A stretch of 64,000 bases of DNA from Campylobacter showae (lineage in GTDB: Bacteria > Campylobacterota > Campylobacteria > Campylobacterales > Campylobacteraceae), in the NCBI RefSeq assembly GCF_900699785.1, contig NZ_LR535679.1, positions 1,178,001-1,242,000 of the forward strand. Direction: 5' to 3'. The notes beneath the pieces were generated by a model. The model searched no databases and was not told where the DNA came from. It saw only the letters and a program-made list of their open reading frames with translations. The position numbers and the translations under genes are program-made. Below, piece after piece: positions 8,860 through 18,056 of this stretch (its first letter is position 1; each line of letters opens with the position of its first letter).

Positions 8860-10104
8860 ATGAGTATAAATTTAGATAGACTTAAGGCGCTTTTTAGCGA
8901 GATAAACACCATAAACGACGCGAGCTTTGGCACCGGGATGAGCCGCCTAGCCTATACGCGCGAGGATAAGGCCGCCAGAGAGCTATTTATCGCGCGCTGT
9001 AAGGAAGCGGACCTAAAAGTACACATAGACGCGATCGGAAATATCTTCGCCAGGCGCGAAGGCGCCGAGCCCCGACTGCCGGCAGTGGCGTTTGGTTCGC
9101 ATCTGGACACCGTGATAAACGGCGGCGAATTTGACGGGATTCTGGGCGTCCTGGGCGGACTGGAGCTGATTAGATCACTAAATGACGAGGGCGTGCAGAC
9201 GCGCAGACCGCTCGAACTAGTCGTCTTTGAGTGCGAGGAGTCGAGCCGATTTAACATCGCGACGCTTGGCAGCAAGGTCATGTGCGGCAAGCTGGGTTAT
9301 GAAAAGCTAAAAGACGTGCGCGACTTTCAGGGGCGCGCTACCAGCGAGATCTTTGCGGAGTTTGGCATCGATCTAGCAAGCATCGAAAAGGCTAAAAATT
9401 TAACGCCGGGCTACGAGAGTTTTTTTGAGTTACACATCGAGCAAGGGCCGCTACTATATAACGAAAATATCCAAATTGGCGTCGTGAGCGCCATCGCCGC
9501 GCCGCACAGATTTAGCATACGCGTGCAGGGCCAGGCTCAGCACTCCGGCACGACTGCGATGAAGTATCGCCGCGACGCGCTTTGCACAGCGGCGCAGATA
9601 GTGTTAGCCGTCGAGAACGTCGCGCGCGAAAACGCGGCAAACGGCGTGGTAGCGACCGCGGGCAACTGCACGGTAAAACCGGGCGTCATGAATGTCGTAC
9701 CGGGCGAAACTACGCTGCTAATCGACCTGCGCGGTATCGATCTGCGCACGCGTGAAGCGGCCTACGAGCAGATCCTAAGCGAAATCTCGCGTATCGAAAC
9801 CCAGCGCGGCGTCAAATGCGAGATCAAGCAGCTAGCATTTGACGAGCCGTGCGCGCTAGACGGCCGACTAATCAAACTCATAGCTCAAAAAGCCGCGGCG
9901 CTCGGGCTTAGCTTTGAAATCATGCCAAGCGGCGCGGGGCACGACGCTATGCATATGAGCGCGCTCTGTCCGACGGCGATGATCTTCATCCCGTCTAAAG
10001 ACGGCATCAGCCACAATCCAGCGGAATTTTCTAGCTGGAGCGATATCACTAACGGCGTAAATTTACTAAAAAGCGTGGTTTTAGAAGCGGCGGAAAGGGT
10101 TTAA
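8860..10104 (+). CDS. Zn-dependent amidohydrolase, N-carbamoyl-amino-acid / allantoate type
   Basis: A 414-residue M20-superfamily enzyme of the hydantoinase/carbamoylase branch, which hydrolyses N-carbamoyl or ureido compounds. Metal-site motifs are GSHLDTVINGGEFDG, FECEESSRF, ELHIEQGP and, near the C-terminus, SGAGHDAMHMS and SHNPAEFS. HSGTTAM is the dimerisation-lid segment with the substrate-binding His. The substrate could be an N-carbamoyl amino acid, allantoate or ureidoglycine; the sequence alone does not decide. The convergent neighbour is a Na+/alanine symporter, which may hint at amino-acid scavenging. Confidence 0.88.
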   Translation: MSINLDRLKALFSEINTINDASFGTGMSRLAYTREDKAARELFIARCKEADLKVHIDAIGNIFARREGAEPRLPAVAFGSHLDTVINGGEFDGILGVLGGLELIRSLNDEGVQTRRPLELVVFECEESSRFNIATLGSKVMCGKLGYEKLKDVRDFQGRATSEIFAEFGIDLASIEKAKNLTPGYESFFELHIEQGPLLYNENIQIGVVSAIAAPHRFSIRVQGQAQHSGTTAMKYRRDALCTAAQIVLAVENVARENAANGVVATAGNCTVKPGVMNVVPGETTLLIDLRGIDLRTREAAYEQILSEISRIETQRGVKCEIKQLAFDEPCALDGRLIKLIAQKAAALGLSFEIMPSGAGHDAMHMSALCPTAMIFIPSKDGISHNPAEFSSWSDITNGVNLLKSVVLEAAERV

Positions 10105-10195
10105 GTTTAGCCCAAATTTGACGTTACAAAAGTTATCGGTAGCGCAAATTTGAGTCATAAATTTGACGTAGCATCAAACGACGATAAAAAACGAA

Positions 10196-10224
10196 TTTTA
10201 CGGCACGCGTCTGTTGCCGTAAAA
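10196..10224. terminator. Bidirectional hairpin between convergent genes
   Basis: Arms TTTTACGGCA (10196-10205) and TGCCGTAAAA (10215-10224) form a 10-bp stem between the convergent amidohydrolase and symporter genes. A/T runs flank both sides, so it could end transcription from either. Confidence 0.6.
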
Positions 10225-10236
10225 TTTAAACGGCGC

Positions 10237-11640
10237 TCAAGCCTTCCTTATATACTCGTTTGGATCGTATTCTTTGCCTTCGTCGTGATCCTTCAGGAGC
10301 TTAACCACGACGGGACTAAGCGCGATGATGGCGATCAGGTTTGGAAGCACCATGAGACCGTTAAACATATCGGCCAGCTCCCAGACGAAATTTATCTTAA
10401 GTAAGCTACCCGCAAAGACGAATCCGACGACAAATATCTGCAAAATTCGCACGAATTTGGCCCCAAAAAGGTAACGCACGTTGATCTCGGCGAAGTAATA
10501 CCAACCCAAAATCGTCGTAAACGCAAAGAAAAACAAGCAGATCGCCACGAATCCGTAGCCGCCAGCGTGCCCCAAAACATGCGTCGAAAAGGCCTCTTGC
10601 ACGAGCGAGATGCCCGCTAGCACGGCTTTGCCGTTTTCAAAATGTATCACGTCGGCGCTAAGCACGACGAAAACGGTGATATTTAGCACGATAAATGTAT
10701 CGACAAACACGCTCATGATACCGAGCACCGCCTGATCTACCGGGTGTTTGACGTTAGCTGCGGCGTGCGCGTGAGGGGTTGAACCCATGCCCGCTTCGTT
10801 TGAAAATAGACCGCGCGCGATACCGTATCTCATCGCCGTAGCGATCGTGGCTCCGGTCGCGCCACCCCAAGCCGCGGACGGATTAAACGCGGCCTCGAAT
10901 ATAAGCGCTATGACGCCGGAAATTTTATCAAGATTAAAGCAAATAATCACAAGTCCGACCGCGACGTAGAGGATCGCCATGATAGGTACAATCTTTTCGG
11001 CGACTCTGGCGATGGCTTTGACGCCGCCGATAAAGATCATAGCGCAAATCGCCGCCAAAAACAGTCCGCTCGCCCACTGCGGTATGCCAAACGCGCCCTT
11101 AAAGCCGTCCGAGATCGAGTTGGCCTGCACCATGTTTCCCATAAATCCGAGAGCCAAAATGATCGCCAGCGCAAAAAACGCCGCCAAGACCTTGGCATAG
11201 CGGCTCTTTAGCCCGCGACTGATATAAAACGCCGGCCCACCGATCATATGGCCGCTGTCGTCTTTGGTGCGGTAAATTTGCGCGAGGCAGATCTCTGCAA
11301 AATTCGTCGCCATGCCCAAAAACGCCGCGCACCACATCCAAAATATCGCGCCCGGCCCGCCCATGATGAGCGCGGTTGTAGCACCCACGAGGTTGCCCGT
11401 GCCCACCTGCGCGGCGACGGCCGTAGCGACCGCCTGAAACGAACTCATACCCGATTTTCCCGCCGCTTCGCCGTGCAATGAGAAGTTACCGAAAAGCCTA
11501 TTAAGCCCCATTTTAAACTTAAAAATCTGCACGAAACGAAGCCTAATCGTAAAGTAAAGCCCCGTACCGCAAAGTAGCGCGATAAGGAAATACGGCCCCC
11601 AAAGGAATGAATTTATAGAGCTTACGAGGTCGGTGAGCAT
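10237..11640 (-). CDS. AGCS-family sodium:alanine symporter
   Basis: A 467-residue inner-membrane carrier of the alanine/glycine:cation symporter family, which imports Ala or Gly with Na+. About ten hydrophobic helices are readable. Family signatures include FQAVATAVAAQVGTGNLVGA, the loop GGPGAIFWMWCAAFLGMATNF and, further on, GIARGLFSNEAGMGSTPHAHA. The C-terminus is a short charged tail (KEYDPNEYIRKA). It is transcribed alone, converging on the amidohydrolase. Confidence 0.95.
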   Translation of the reverse strand: MLTDLVSSINSFLWGPYFLIALLCGTGLYFTIRLRFVQIFKFKMGLNRLFGNFSLHGEAAGKSGMSSFQAVATAVAAQVGTGNLVGATTALIMGGPGAIFWMWCAAFLGMATNFAEICLAQIYRTKDDSGHMIGGPAFYISRGLKSRYAKVLAAFFALAIILALGFMGNMVQANSISDGFKGAFGIPQWASGLFLAAICAMIFIGGVKAIARVAEKIVPIMAILYVAVGLVIICFNLDKISGVIALIFEAAFNPSAAWGGATGATIATAMRYGIARGLFSNEAGMGSTPHAHAAANVKHPVDQAVLGIMSVFVDTFIVLNITVFVVLSADVIHFENGKAVLAGISLVQEAFSTHVLGHAGGYGFVAICLFFFAFTTILGWYYFAEINVRYLFGAKFVRILQIFVVGFVFAGSLLKINFVWELADMFNGLMVLPNLIAIIALSPVVVKLLKDHDEGKEYDPNEYIRKA

Positions 11641-12000
11641 GGATTTGCCTTTATTTTTTAAAATTTTTCAAGTATATTTAAAAAAATATAAAACTAAAAT
11701 AAATAATAAAAATTTTTTAGCCTATTTTAAAAATATAGGTAAATTTTGAGTTAAATTTGATAAGGCGGGCGGTTTTAAAGGATATTCTTGATTTGGGCGG
11801 AGGTTTTTGTTTTAGCTGGGCCTTCTCGCTGATTTGCAAATTTAACGGCGATTTTACGAGATTTTACCGAGAAATTTAACAAGTCTGTAAAACCCAAAAG
11901 TTAAAAATGCGGTAAATTTGACCGCAATGCTTCTTGTAAAATTTGATAAGCCGGTAGGACAAATTTGAGTCGGCTTAAATTTAACGTAAGCCTTCCAAAT
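11641..12000. other. Intergenic stretch, no gene seen
   Basis: An AT-rich 360-bp spacer upstream of the symporter and downstream of rarA. The first 100 bp after the symporter start is nearly all A/T and probably contains its promoter. The remainder is rich in AAATTT words; no coding frame or RNA gene is recognisable. Confidence 0.5.
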
Positions 12001-13185
12001 TTAACCCTTAGATTTTATTTTAACCAGCCACTCGTCCAGCGTTTTTTCAAAGCCGACACCGTTACTCTCGTAAAATTTAAGCGGTTTTTCGAGATACTTT
12101 TGCTCTACCCAGCCGCCGAAACTATGCGGATACAGATAGTCCTTGGCCTCGGGCGAGGTGTTGATGAGATATGGCGGGATAGCTAGCGGCGACTCGTTTT
12201 TAACATAGGACAGCGCGGCGTTTATGGCCTTGTAGCTGGAGTTTGACTTTGGCGAGTGAGCCAGATACATCGCGCACTGAGCGAGGATTATCCGCGCTTC
12301 GGGAAAGCCGATCTTACTAACGGCAGCTAGCGCGTTAGCGGCTAAATTTAGCGCGTTAGGATTGGCGTTACCGATGTCCTCGCTAGCAAATATCGCCATC
12401 CTGCGCGCGATAAAATCAGCGCTCTCGCCCGCGTCTATAAGCCGTGCCAGATAGTACATGACGGCGTTTTCGTCGCTACCGCGCAGGCTTTTTATAAAGG
12501 CACTTGCCAGTCCGTAGTGTACATCGTCCTCGCTAACGCCTTCGCTAACCGCGTTAGCTCTTAGCGTTTTTAAATTTTCTAACGTTATTTTTTCATCCAG
12601 ACTCACGGCAAACTCTAGCAAATTTAGCAGCCCGCGTGCGTCTCCGCCGCTACTTTTTACGAGATAGGCCTTGGCATCGTCTGAGATGTCAAATTTAACC
12701 TCGCCCCTCACGCGCTCAAGCAGCTTTTCAAAATCCTCGCTCGCAAGCGGTTTAAACTCAAAGAGCATCGAGCGGCTACGGATACCCGAGCTTAGCGTGA
12801 AATATGGATTTTCCGTGCTGGCTCCGATGATGGCGGCGCGGTAGTTTTCCATTGGGATTAACAGGGCTTCTTGCTGCGTTTTGCTGAGGCGGTGGATCTC
12901 GTCGATGAAAAATAGCGGCTTAGAGAGCGCATTTTCGTGGTTTTTTAGGATTTTGCGAAACTCCTCGATCTTGAGATTTCCGCCGTCAAATTCGTAAAAA
13001 TCATACTCCATCGACCGCGCGACGACGCGAGCAAAGCTCGTCTTGCCGCAGCCTGCGGGTCCGTAAAATATACTGTGCGGGATTTTTTTGTTTTCGATAA
13101 ATTTTTTAAAAACGCCCACCAGCTCGCACTGTCCGCAGATCTCGTCCAAACTCGTCGGACGAAATTTTAAGGCGAAATTTTGCAA
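12001..13185 (-). CDS. rarA: Replication-associated recombination protein A (RarA/MgsA)
   Basis: A 394-residue AAA+ ATPase of the RarA/WRNIP1 family, acting at stalled replication forks. It starts with the RPTSLDEICGQ box, then Walker A GPAGCGKT (residues 42-49) and Walker B FFIDEIHRLSKTQQ. The sensor region GASTENPYF and the C-terminal tetramerisation domain with FASEDIGNANPNAL and HSFGGWVEQKYL are typical. Length is slightly short for the family (about 390-450). It stands alone on the minus strand. Confidence 0.95.
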   Translation of the reverse strand: MQNFALKFRPTSLDEICGQCELVGVFKKFIENKKIPHSIFYGPAGCGKTSFARVVARSMEYDFYEFDGGNLKIEEFRKILKNHENALSKPLFFIDEIHRLSKTQQEALLIPMENYRAAIIGASTENPYFTLSSGIRSRSMLFEFKPLASEDFEKLLERVRGEVKFDISDDAKAYLVKSSGGDARGLLNLLEFAVSLDEKITLENLKTLRANAVSEGVSEDDVHYGLASAFIKSLRGSDENAVMYYLARLIDAGESADFIARRMAIFASEDIGNANPNALNLAANALAAVSKIGFPEARIILAQCAMYLAHSPKSNSSYKAINAALSYVKNESPLAIPPYLINTSPEAKDYLYPHSFGGWVEQKYLEKPLKFYESNGVGFEKTLDEWLVKIKSKG

Positions 13186-13399
13186 ATTTGCTCCTTTTAA
13201 ATTTTAAGACATTATAGTCAAATTTAAATTAAGAAGCGGATTTGCGGGAGCGGGCGGGTAATAAAAGGCAAATTTGACGCTAGCGCCCTACTCCCAGCAA
13301 ATGCAAAATTTAAACCAAAACGAGCCGTCAAAAAACGGTAAATTTAACAGCAAAAGCGAACCAAATTTAAGCCAAATTTGGCTCACTCGCCGCGTTAAG

Positions 13400-15550
13400 C
13401 TAAAACGTCTTTTCAAAATCTACGTAGAAGTTTCTACCTTTGCCCACCCTTGAAGTATCTTTTAAGCCGTTAGCGAAAATGTACTCTTTGTTAAAGATAT
13501 TGTTTACGCCAAAGCTGATTTTTAGCCCTTTGTTTAGCAGATAGCTGTCGAAATTTTTCGGCTCCCATCGGCCTTTAAAATTTACGATAGTAAAGGTTTC
13601 GTCTACGTTTTCGTATTTTTGGCCACGCACGACGTAGTATTTCTCGTCGTTGTTAGGCCTAAACCAGTGCGTCATATCGCCGCCGAGGCTCAGTCCCCAC
13701 GGCTCGTATCTATACATCGCGCCCAAAGTTAGCTTGTCGGCGTAAACAGTGAGTATCTTTTTGGTCGCCTTGTCGTAGATTTTCGTATGGTCGTATCCAA
13801 GCGAGAATGTAAGGTTGTTTATCGCGTATTTGGACTCGATCTCGATACCGCGGCGTTTTGCGTTATCGACGTTTTCGTACATACCGTAGCGTCTACCTGG
13901 CGCTTCGGCATCAAACGGCGGATTGCCTTTATCCGGTCTTGCTTTTAAATTTATCATATCTTTGATATTGCCGTCGTAGTAAGTAGCCTTAAAGTACAGC
14001 TCGTCATCGCCTAAAAGCCCCTGCTTGTCGATAGAAAAGCCTACTTCGTACTCTTTTGCGATTTCAGGTTTTAGGTCGGGATTTGGTATGTACCAGTAGT
14101 GCGGATTTAGCGGGCCGGCCGATGACGTCTCGTTTGGAGTAGGTCCTCTAAAGGTTTCTGCATAGCCTGCGAGTAAATTTACACCATCAAAGACCTCGTA
14201 TGCAAGGCCAAGTTTTGGAGAAAATCTAGACTCAGAGTATGAGTTGCGATCGCCGTTTTTGACTCCGCGTTTAAATTTATCGAATCTACCACCCAGGGTA
14301 AATTCGAATCTACCTACGCTAAATACGTCTTGTGCGTATATACCGAGGTCTTTATAAAAATTCGGAAACGAACCGAAGTCGCTAAGCTCACCGTTGTACC
14401 AAAATATCGCGTCCTCTTTTCTATGCTCGTAGTCGATACCGGTGACTAGCCTGTGCTCTAGCACGCCGGTGTCAAAGAGGCTTTCGTTTTTGAGCCTGAC
14501 GCCCCATCTGTCGTCTTTATTTTTGTAGTCGACATTGACGGGATTGCCCCTGCTAAAGCCCGTTCTAACCCTATGATTTAGAGCTTTGGCGTTGTAGTAC
14601 TGAGCGGAGAAATTTATCCATCTATTATTAAGCGGAGTATACTTGTATATCACGCTATAGTCTCGCTGTTTTAGTCGTCCTACAGTGGGTATGGCACCCG
14701 CCTCGCTCCAGTAAAGGGACTGCCAACCGCTAATAAAATTTTCGTGATAGTTAAATACGCTAGCCTCCAAGGCATGCTCGTCGGTTATAGCCCACTCTGT
14801 TTTAGCAAAGACGGTATTTACGCGTTCGTCGTTTTCCGCGTATTTTATGCCAGATCGCTTGCCGTCTCTAGCCATCTTTATCTTGCCGAAATCCGCATGC
14901 TTGCCGTATAGCAAAATGCCGAAATTTTCCGTCGGCTTAGCTGCGACGGCGGCTCGATTTGAGTTCATATGATTGCTTTCCTGGCGGTGGCCGATCGTGA
15001 CGCCGTAGTCGCTGCCGGGGTTTATAAAGTCGCTCACGTCTTTAGTTTTCATACTAACTATACCGCCGACCGCGCCGCTGCCGTGCAGAACGGAGCTAGC
15101 GCCCTTTACGACCTCGACGCGTTTTAGCAAGTCGTTATCCACGCGGAAAGTTGAAATTTGATTAGAAAAGAGCGAAGGCGAGCGCTTGATGCCGTCTTGT
15201 TCTATGATGACGCGCGCTTCGCTTTGGTAGCCGAATCCGCGGATATTATAGTACTGGCCGACCTGCCTGCCGTAGTCGTTTCCTAGCATGACGCCGGGCA
15301 CCGAGTCAAGAGCGTCGATGACGGACGGCGATTTGACTAGCTCGTTTTGGCCCAGAATGCTGACCTGACCCGTATATTTTGCGACGTCGGTTTCGCTCCT
15401 GTTTGCCGTGACGGATACCATATCTAGCTTCACCGATCCCGTAGCATTGCTATCGGCGCGCTTAAATTTGCCGTCCGTTCCTCCCGTATGTGCGAGAGCC
15501 GAGGCTGCGCTTAACAAAACCGCAGCCGCAATGATGCTAAATTTACCCAT
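13400..15550 (-). CDS. TonB-dependent outer-membrane receptor
   Basis: A 716-residue receptor with a cleavable signal (MGKFSIIAAAVLLSAASALA), a TonB-box-like segment and plug domain (VSVTANRSETDVAKYTGQ to VEVVKGASSVLHGSGAVGG), then a 22-strand-type barrel ending in Phe (NFYVDFEKTF), as outer-membrane proteins do. FGVNNIFNKEYIFANG near the end is the usual C-terminal signature. Such receptors import siderophores or haem using TonB-ExbBD energy. A Fur-box-like sequence upstream suggests iron control. The ligand cannot be read from the sequence; no periplasmic-binding or ABC genes are adjacent. Confidence 0.93.
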   Translation of the reverse strand: MGKFSIIAAAVLLSAASALAHTGGTDGKFKRADSNATGSVKLDMVSVTANRSETDVAKYTGQVSILGQNELVKSPSVIDALDSVPGVMLGNDYGRQVGQYYNIRGFGYQSEARVIIEQDGIKRSPSLFSNQISTFRVDNDLLKRVEVVKGASSVLHGSGAVGGIVSMKTKDVSDFINPGSDYGVTIGHRQESNHMNSNRAAVAAKPTENFGILLYGKHADFGKIKMARDGKRSGIKYAENDERVNTVFAKTEWAITDEHALEASVFNYHENFISGWQSLYWSEAGAIPTVGRLKQRDYSVIYKYTPLNNRWINFSAQYYNAKALNHRVRTGFSRGNPVNVDYKNKDDRWGVRLKNESLFDTGVLEHRLVTGIDYEHRKEDAIFWYNGELSDFGSFPNFYKDLGIYAQDVFSVGRFEFTLGGRFDKFKRGVKNGDRNSYSESRFSPKLGLAYEVFDGVNLLAGYAETFRGPTPNETSSAGPLNPHYWYIPNPDLKPEIAKEYEVGFSIDKQGLLGDDELYFKATYYDGNIKDMINLKARPDKGNPPFDAEAPGRRYGMYENVDNAKRRGIEIESKYAINNLTFSLGYDHTKIYDKATKKILTVYADKLTLGAMYRYEPWGLSLGGDMTHWFRPNNDEKYYVVRGQKYENVDETFTIVNFKGRWEPKNFDSYLLNKGLKISFGVNNIFNKEYIFANGLKDTSRVGKGRNFYVDFEKTF

Positions 15551-15574
15551 AGCTTATCCTTTATATTAAGAGAT

Positions 15575-15589
15575 TGATAATGGGTATAA
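15575..15589. promoter_or_regulatory. Possible Fur box upstream of the TonB receptor
   Basis: TGATAATGGGTATAA matches 11 of 14 informative positions of the Campylobacter Fur consensus TGATAATnATTATCA. It lies 25 bp before the receptor start, and about 105 bp before the divergent DUF5339-like gene. Confidence 0.4.
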
Positions 15590-15661
15590 TTTTACCTATT
15601 TTTTATTTAAATTAACTTACATTTTTTATAAAATTTTAAATTTAACTTACGAAAAAAGTGA

Positions 15662-15667
15662 TATAAT
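15662..15667 (+). promoter_or_regulatory. Sigma-70 -10 box for the DUF5339-like gene
   Basis: TATAAT preceded by AAAAAAGTGA, 29 bp before the ATG at 15696. An AAGGAG Shine-Dalgarno follows at 15685-15690. Confidence 0.65.
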
Positions 15668-15695
15668 TCAATTCTATTTCATTTAAGGAGAACAC

Positions 15696-15965
15696 ATGAA
15701 GAAGTCATTGTTAGTAGTTGCCGCACTGGGCGTTATGAGCGTATCTGCCGTAGCAGCAGAGCTTTCACCTTCTTGCGAAGAGTACTTTAAGCTAGTTGAC
15801 GAGTTTGTTGAAAAAACAAAAGACAACCCGCAAATGGCAGCTATGAAATCTACTTACGAGAGCCAAAAAGCTCAGTTTGCTCAACTTCCAAAAGACTCTC
15901 AAGAGGCCGCTTGCAAACCTGCTCTTGACCAAATGAAACAAGTTATAGCTACGCTACCTAAATAA
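15696..15965 (+). CDS. Small secreted protein, DUF5339-like
   Basis: An 89-residue protein with a signal peptide (MKKSLLVVAALGVMSVSAVAAE). The mature part is about 67 residues and helical, with two cysteines (SPSCEEYF and EAACKPAL) that could form a disulfide. It resembles small periplasmic proteins annotated DUF5339 in Campylobacter; no function is known to me. A divergently related paralogue is at 16688. A strong RBS and terminator suggest it is well expressed as a single-gene unit. It is divergent from the TonB receptor. Confidence 0.8.
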   Translation: MKKSLLVVAALGVMSVSAVAAELSPSCEEYFKLVDEFVEKTKDNPQMAAMKSTYESQKAQFAQLPKDSQEAACKPALDQMKQVIATLPK

Positions 15966-15970
15966 TTTTT

Positions 15971-15995
15971 ATCCCTCCGCTTGGAGGGATTTTTC
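15971..15995 (+). terminator. Intrinsic terminator after the DUF5339-like gene
   Basis: A perfect stem ATCCCTCC / GGAGGGAT with a GCTT loop, followed by TTTT. It starts a few bases after the stop codon. Confidence 0.9.
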
Positions 15996-16089
15996 GTCTT
16001 TTTTAATTCTTAATCACTATCAAATTTTATGTAGATTTATCAAAATTTAACGTCAAATTTACTGCCGCAAGGAAGTATAAAACGTAAAT

Positions 16090-16608
16090 TTAATCCCGAA
16101 TAATCTTCGCCTTTGCCGTTATGCTCGCGATCTTTAGCTCGTAGATATTCATCGCCTTTAGCCCGTGAGCCGCCGCGACGTCAAAGGTTCGCATATACTT
16201 TGGCGTGTATTTTTCGCTAAGCAGCCGTAACGCATGTAGCCTCGCCGCATCGTCCGTCACGACGCAGGCCTTAGTTACGGCGACGGCGGATTTGTATTCG
16301 GTCGTAAAGACTTTTGCGCCAAGCGCCTTGCCGTCGTCCTTGATCGCATCTAGCTGCTCGTCCGTTAGAACCGGTACCCGCGCGTAGCTCACGCAAACCA
16401 GCGTCACGTTTTTGCCGTCTTTTAGTAGCTTTGCCTTAGAGCCTGCGGGCGCGCCGTGCAAAAATACGCTCTCGCCCTCGCGCACGACCGAGATCGGCAC
16501 GCTAAAAATCTCGCCCGCCTCATCAACGCAAGAGACCGTGCCGTATTCGCACGCATCGATGATCGCAAGCCCTTCTTGCACGGTTAGTTCTCTATCTTTT
16601 CGTCTCAT
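16090..16608 (-). CDS. Pyridoxamine 5'-phosphate oxidase-family flavoprotein (NimA-like)
   Basis: A 172-residue split-barrel FMN-binding protein. It begins MRRKDRELTVQEGLAIIDAC and has VPISVVREGESVFLHGAPAGSKAKLL, the order seen in NimA-like 5-nitroimidazole reductase relatives and haem-degrading PPOX proteins. The C-terminal KYTPKYMRTFD segment also fits the family. The substrate is unknown, and nitroimidazole resistance should not be assumed. It sits between the two DUF5339-like genes, on the opposite strand to both. Confidence 0.8.
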   Translation of the reverse strand: MRRKDRELTVQEGLAIIDACEYGTVSCVDEAGEIFSVPISVVREGESVFLHGAPAGSKAKLLKDGKNVTLVCVSYARVPVLTDEQLDAIKDDGKALGAKVFTTEYKSAVAVTKACVVTDDAARLHALRLLSEKYTPKYMRTFDVAAAHGLKAMNIYELKIASITAKAKIIRD

Positions 16609-16659
16609 TTTCCGCCTTTAAATTTTTGAAAATTATAAAATTTAAACCCTAAAAAAGTG

Positions 16660-16665
16660 TATAAT
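16660..16665 (+). promoter_or_regulatory. Sigma-70 -10 box for the second DUF5339-like gene
   Basis: TATAAT after AAAAAAGTG, 23 bp before the ATG at 16688, with AAAGGA as ribosome-binding site. The layout is the same as for the paralogue at 15696. Confidence 0.6.
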
Positions 16666-16687
16666 TTTGCAAATTTAAAGGACGGCA

Positions 16688-16993
16688 ATGAAAAAAATAT
16701 TGACATTTTACGCACTCAGCGCGCTGGCTTTAGGCGCTCAAAACGCGTGCGAGGAGTACGTGAAGCAAAGCAAAATTTATCTAAACGAGCTTTACGAAAT
16801 AAAATCCAAGCAGCTAAAAGACGATCCGCAGGCCTTTAGGCTCTTTGAGCTTAAATTTAGCGAGCTACAAAAAGCGCAGGATGGCCAAGCGGCGCTAATC
16901 ATACAAAGCGGCGACGAGAAATTTTGCGAGCGAGAATCGGCCAAGATAAAATCTATGCTAGACGAGATGAGGGCGGAGAAAGCGCAAAAGTAG
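16688..16993 (+). CDS. Small secreted protein, second DUF5339-like paralogue
   Basis: A 101-residue protein with a signal peptide (MKKILTFYALSALALGAQNA). The mature domain has two cysteines at corresponding places (ACEEYV and KFCERES) and the same CEEY start as the paralogue at 15696, with similar spacing. The remainder is charged and helical (KIKSMLDEMRAEKAQK). It is probably a periplasmic helical hairpin closed by a disulfide. Function unknown. Identity with the first copy is low beyond these marks. Confidence 0.7.
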   Translation: MKKILTFYALSALALGAQNACEEYVKQSKIYLNELYEIKSKQLKDDPQAFRLFELKFSELQKAQDGQAALIIQSGDEKFCERESAKIKSMLDEMRAEKAQK

Positions 16994-17165
16994 GCCTGTT
17001 TTATAGAAAATTTGAGCCGATTTTACCGAGTAAAGCCAAAAGGCTCTACAAACAAATTTTAAACACGCCAGAGCTAGTTTGACGAGCTTTTTATTGCAAA
17101 TTTGACGTGGCCTATTTAGCTCAAATCGCAAAAATGCGCTTTATCGTAGCCAAATTCAAACCACC

Positions 17166-17852
17166 CTAAACCGCGTTATTTAAATCCCAATCTATCGGCG
17201 CTTTACCGTGTTCGGCGAGATATAAATTCGCCTTTGAAAAGTGCCTACAACCAAAAAACGCGCCGCGCGCTAACGGGCTTGGATGAGCCGCCGTTAGTAT
17301 AAGGTGTTTGTTAGCGTCGATGAGAGGGATTTTGGCCTTAGCGGGATTGCCCCAGAGCATGAAAACGACGTTCTGGGAGCGTTCGCTAAGCTTTCTGATC
17401 GCAGCGTCCGTAAACTCCTGCCAGCCAAAACCCGAGTGCGAGTTAGCCTGCCCCGCGCTAACGCTTAGCGTCGCGTTTAGCAGTAACACGCCCTGCTTCG
17501 CCCAGTAACTCAGATCGCCCGAGTTTGGCTCCGCGATGCCCAGATCGTCGCGGATTTCTTTGTAGATATTGGCGAGGCTCGGCGGGATTTTGACGCCACG
17601 CAGTACGGAGAAGCTTAGCCCCATCGCCTGCCCCGCGCCGTGATATGGGTCTTGGCCCAGGATCACGACTTTGACGGCGTTAAACGGCGTGAGATTAAAG
17701 GCGTTAAATATCAGCGCATTTGGCGGATAGACCTCGCCAGCAGCCTTTGCTCGCAGGAAATTTTCCTTCACGCGGGCGAAATTTTCGCTCAAAAATTCCT
17801 CTTTTAGCGCCTCTTTCCAGCCTGCTTCGATTTGGATTTTATCGATTTGCAT
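17166..17852 (-). CDS. ung: Uracil-DNA glycosylase
   Basis: A 228-residue family-1 UDG that removes uracil from DNA at the start of base-excision repair. Motif A GQDPYHG is at residues 66-72, with catalytic Asp68. The leucine-loop motif HPSPLA near residue 193 carries the catalytic His. LLNATLSVSAGQANSHSG is the uracil-recognition region. Length is normal. It stands alone. Confidence 0.97.
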   Translation of the reverse strand: MQIDKIQIEAGWKEALKEEFLSENFARVKENFLRAKAAGEVYPPNALIFNAFNLTPFNAVKVVILGQDPYHGAGQAMGLSFSVLRGVKIPPSLANIYKEIRDDLGIAEPNSGDLSYWAKQGVLLLNATLSVSAGQANSHSGFGWQEFTDAAIRKLSERSQNVVFMLWGNPAKAKIPLIDANKHLILTAAHPSPLARGAFFGCRHFSKANLYLAEHGKAPIDWDLNNAV

Positions 17853-18020
17853 GATTTTCCTTTGTAAATTTGCTATTTTTCTTTGCGTTCATTTTAAGGC
17901 AAATTTGCAAAATAATAGCCAAAAATATTTAAATTTAGGCGGTTTAAGACGGGCTCAAATTTAGACGCGTTTATCTTGTTAAATTTTCAAAAAAGAGCAG
18001 GGCGGTTTTAAAATTTGCTG

Positions 18021-18026
18021 TATAAT
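18021..18026 (+). promoter_or_regulatory. Sigma-70 -10 box for the YbaK gene
   Basis: TATAAT after TTTGCTG, 31 bp before the ATG at 18057, with AAAGGA as ribosome-binding site. Confidence 0.6.
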
Positions 18027-18056
18027 TTAGACTAAATTTTAAATAAAGGAACAACT

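Noticed and set aside
16090..16608. Calling the PPOX protein a nitroimidazole-resistance (Nim) gene
   Set aside because: Fold similarity alone does not show 5-nitroimidazole reduction; kept as a family-level call.
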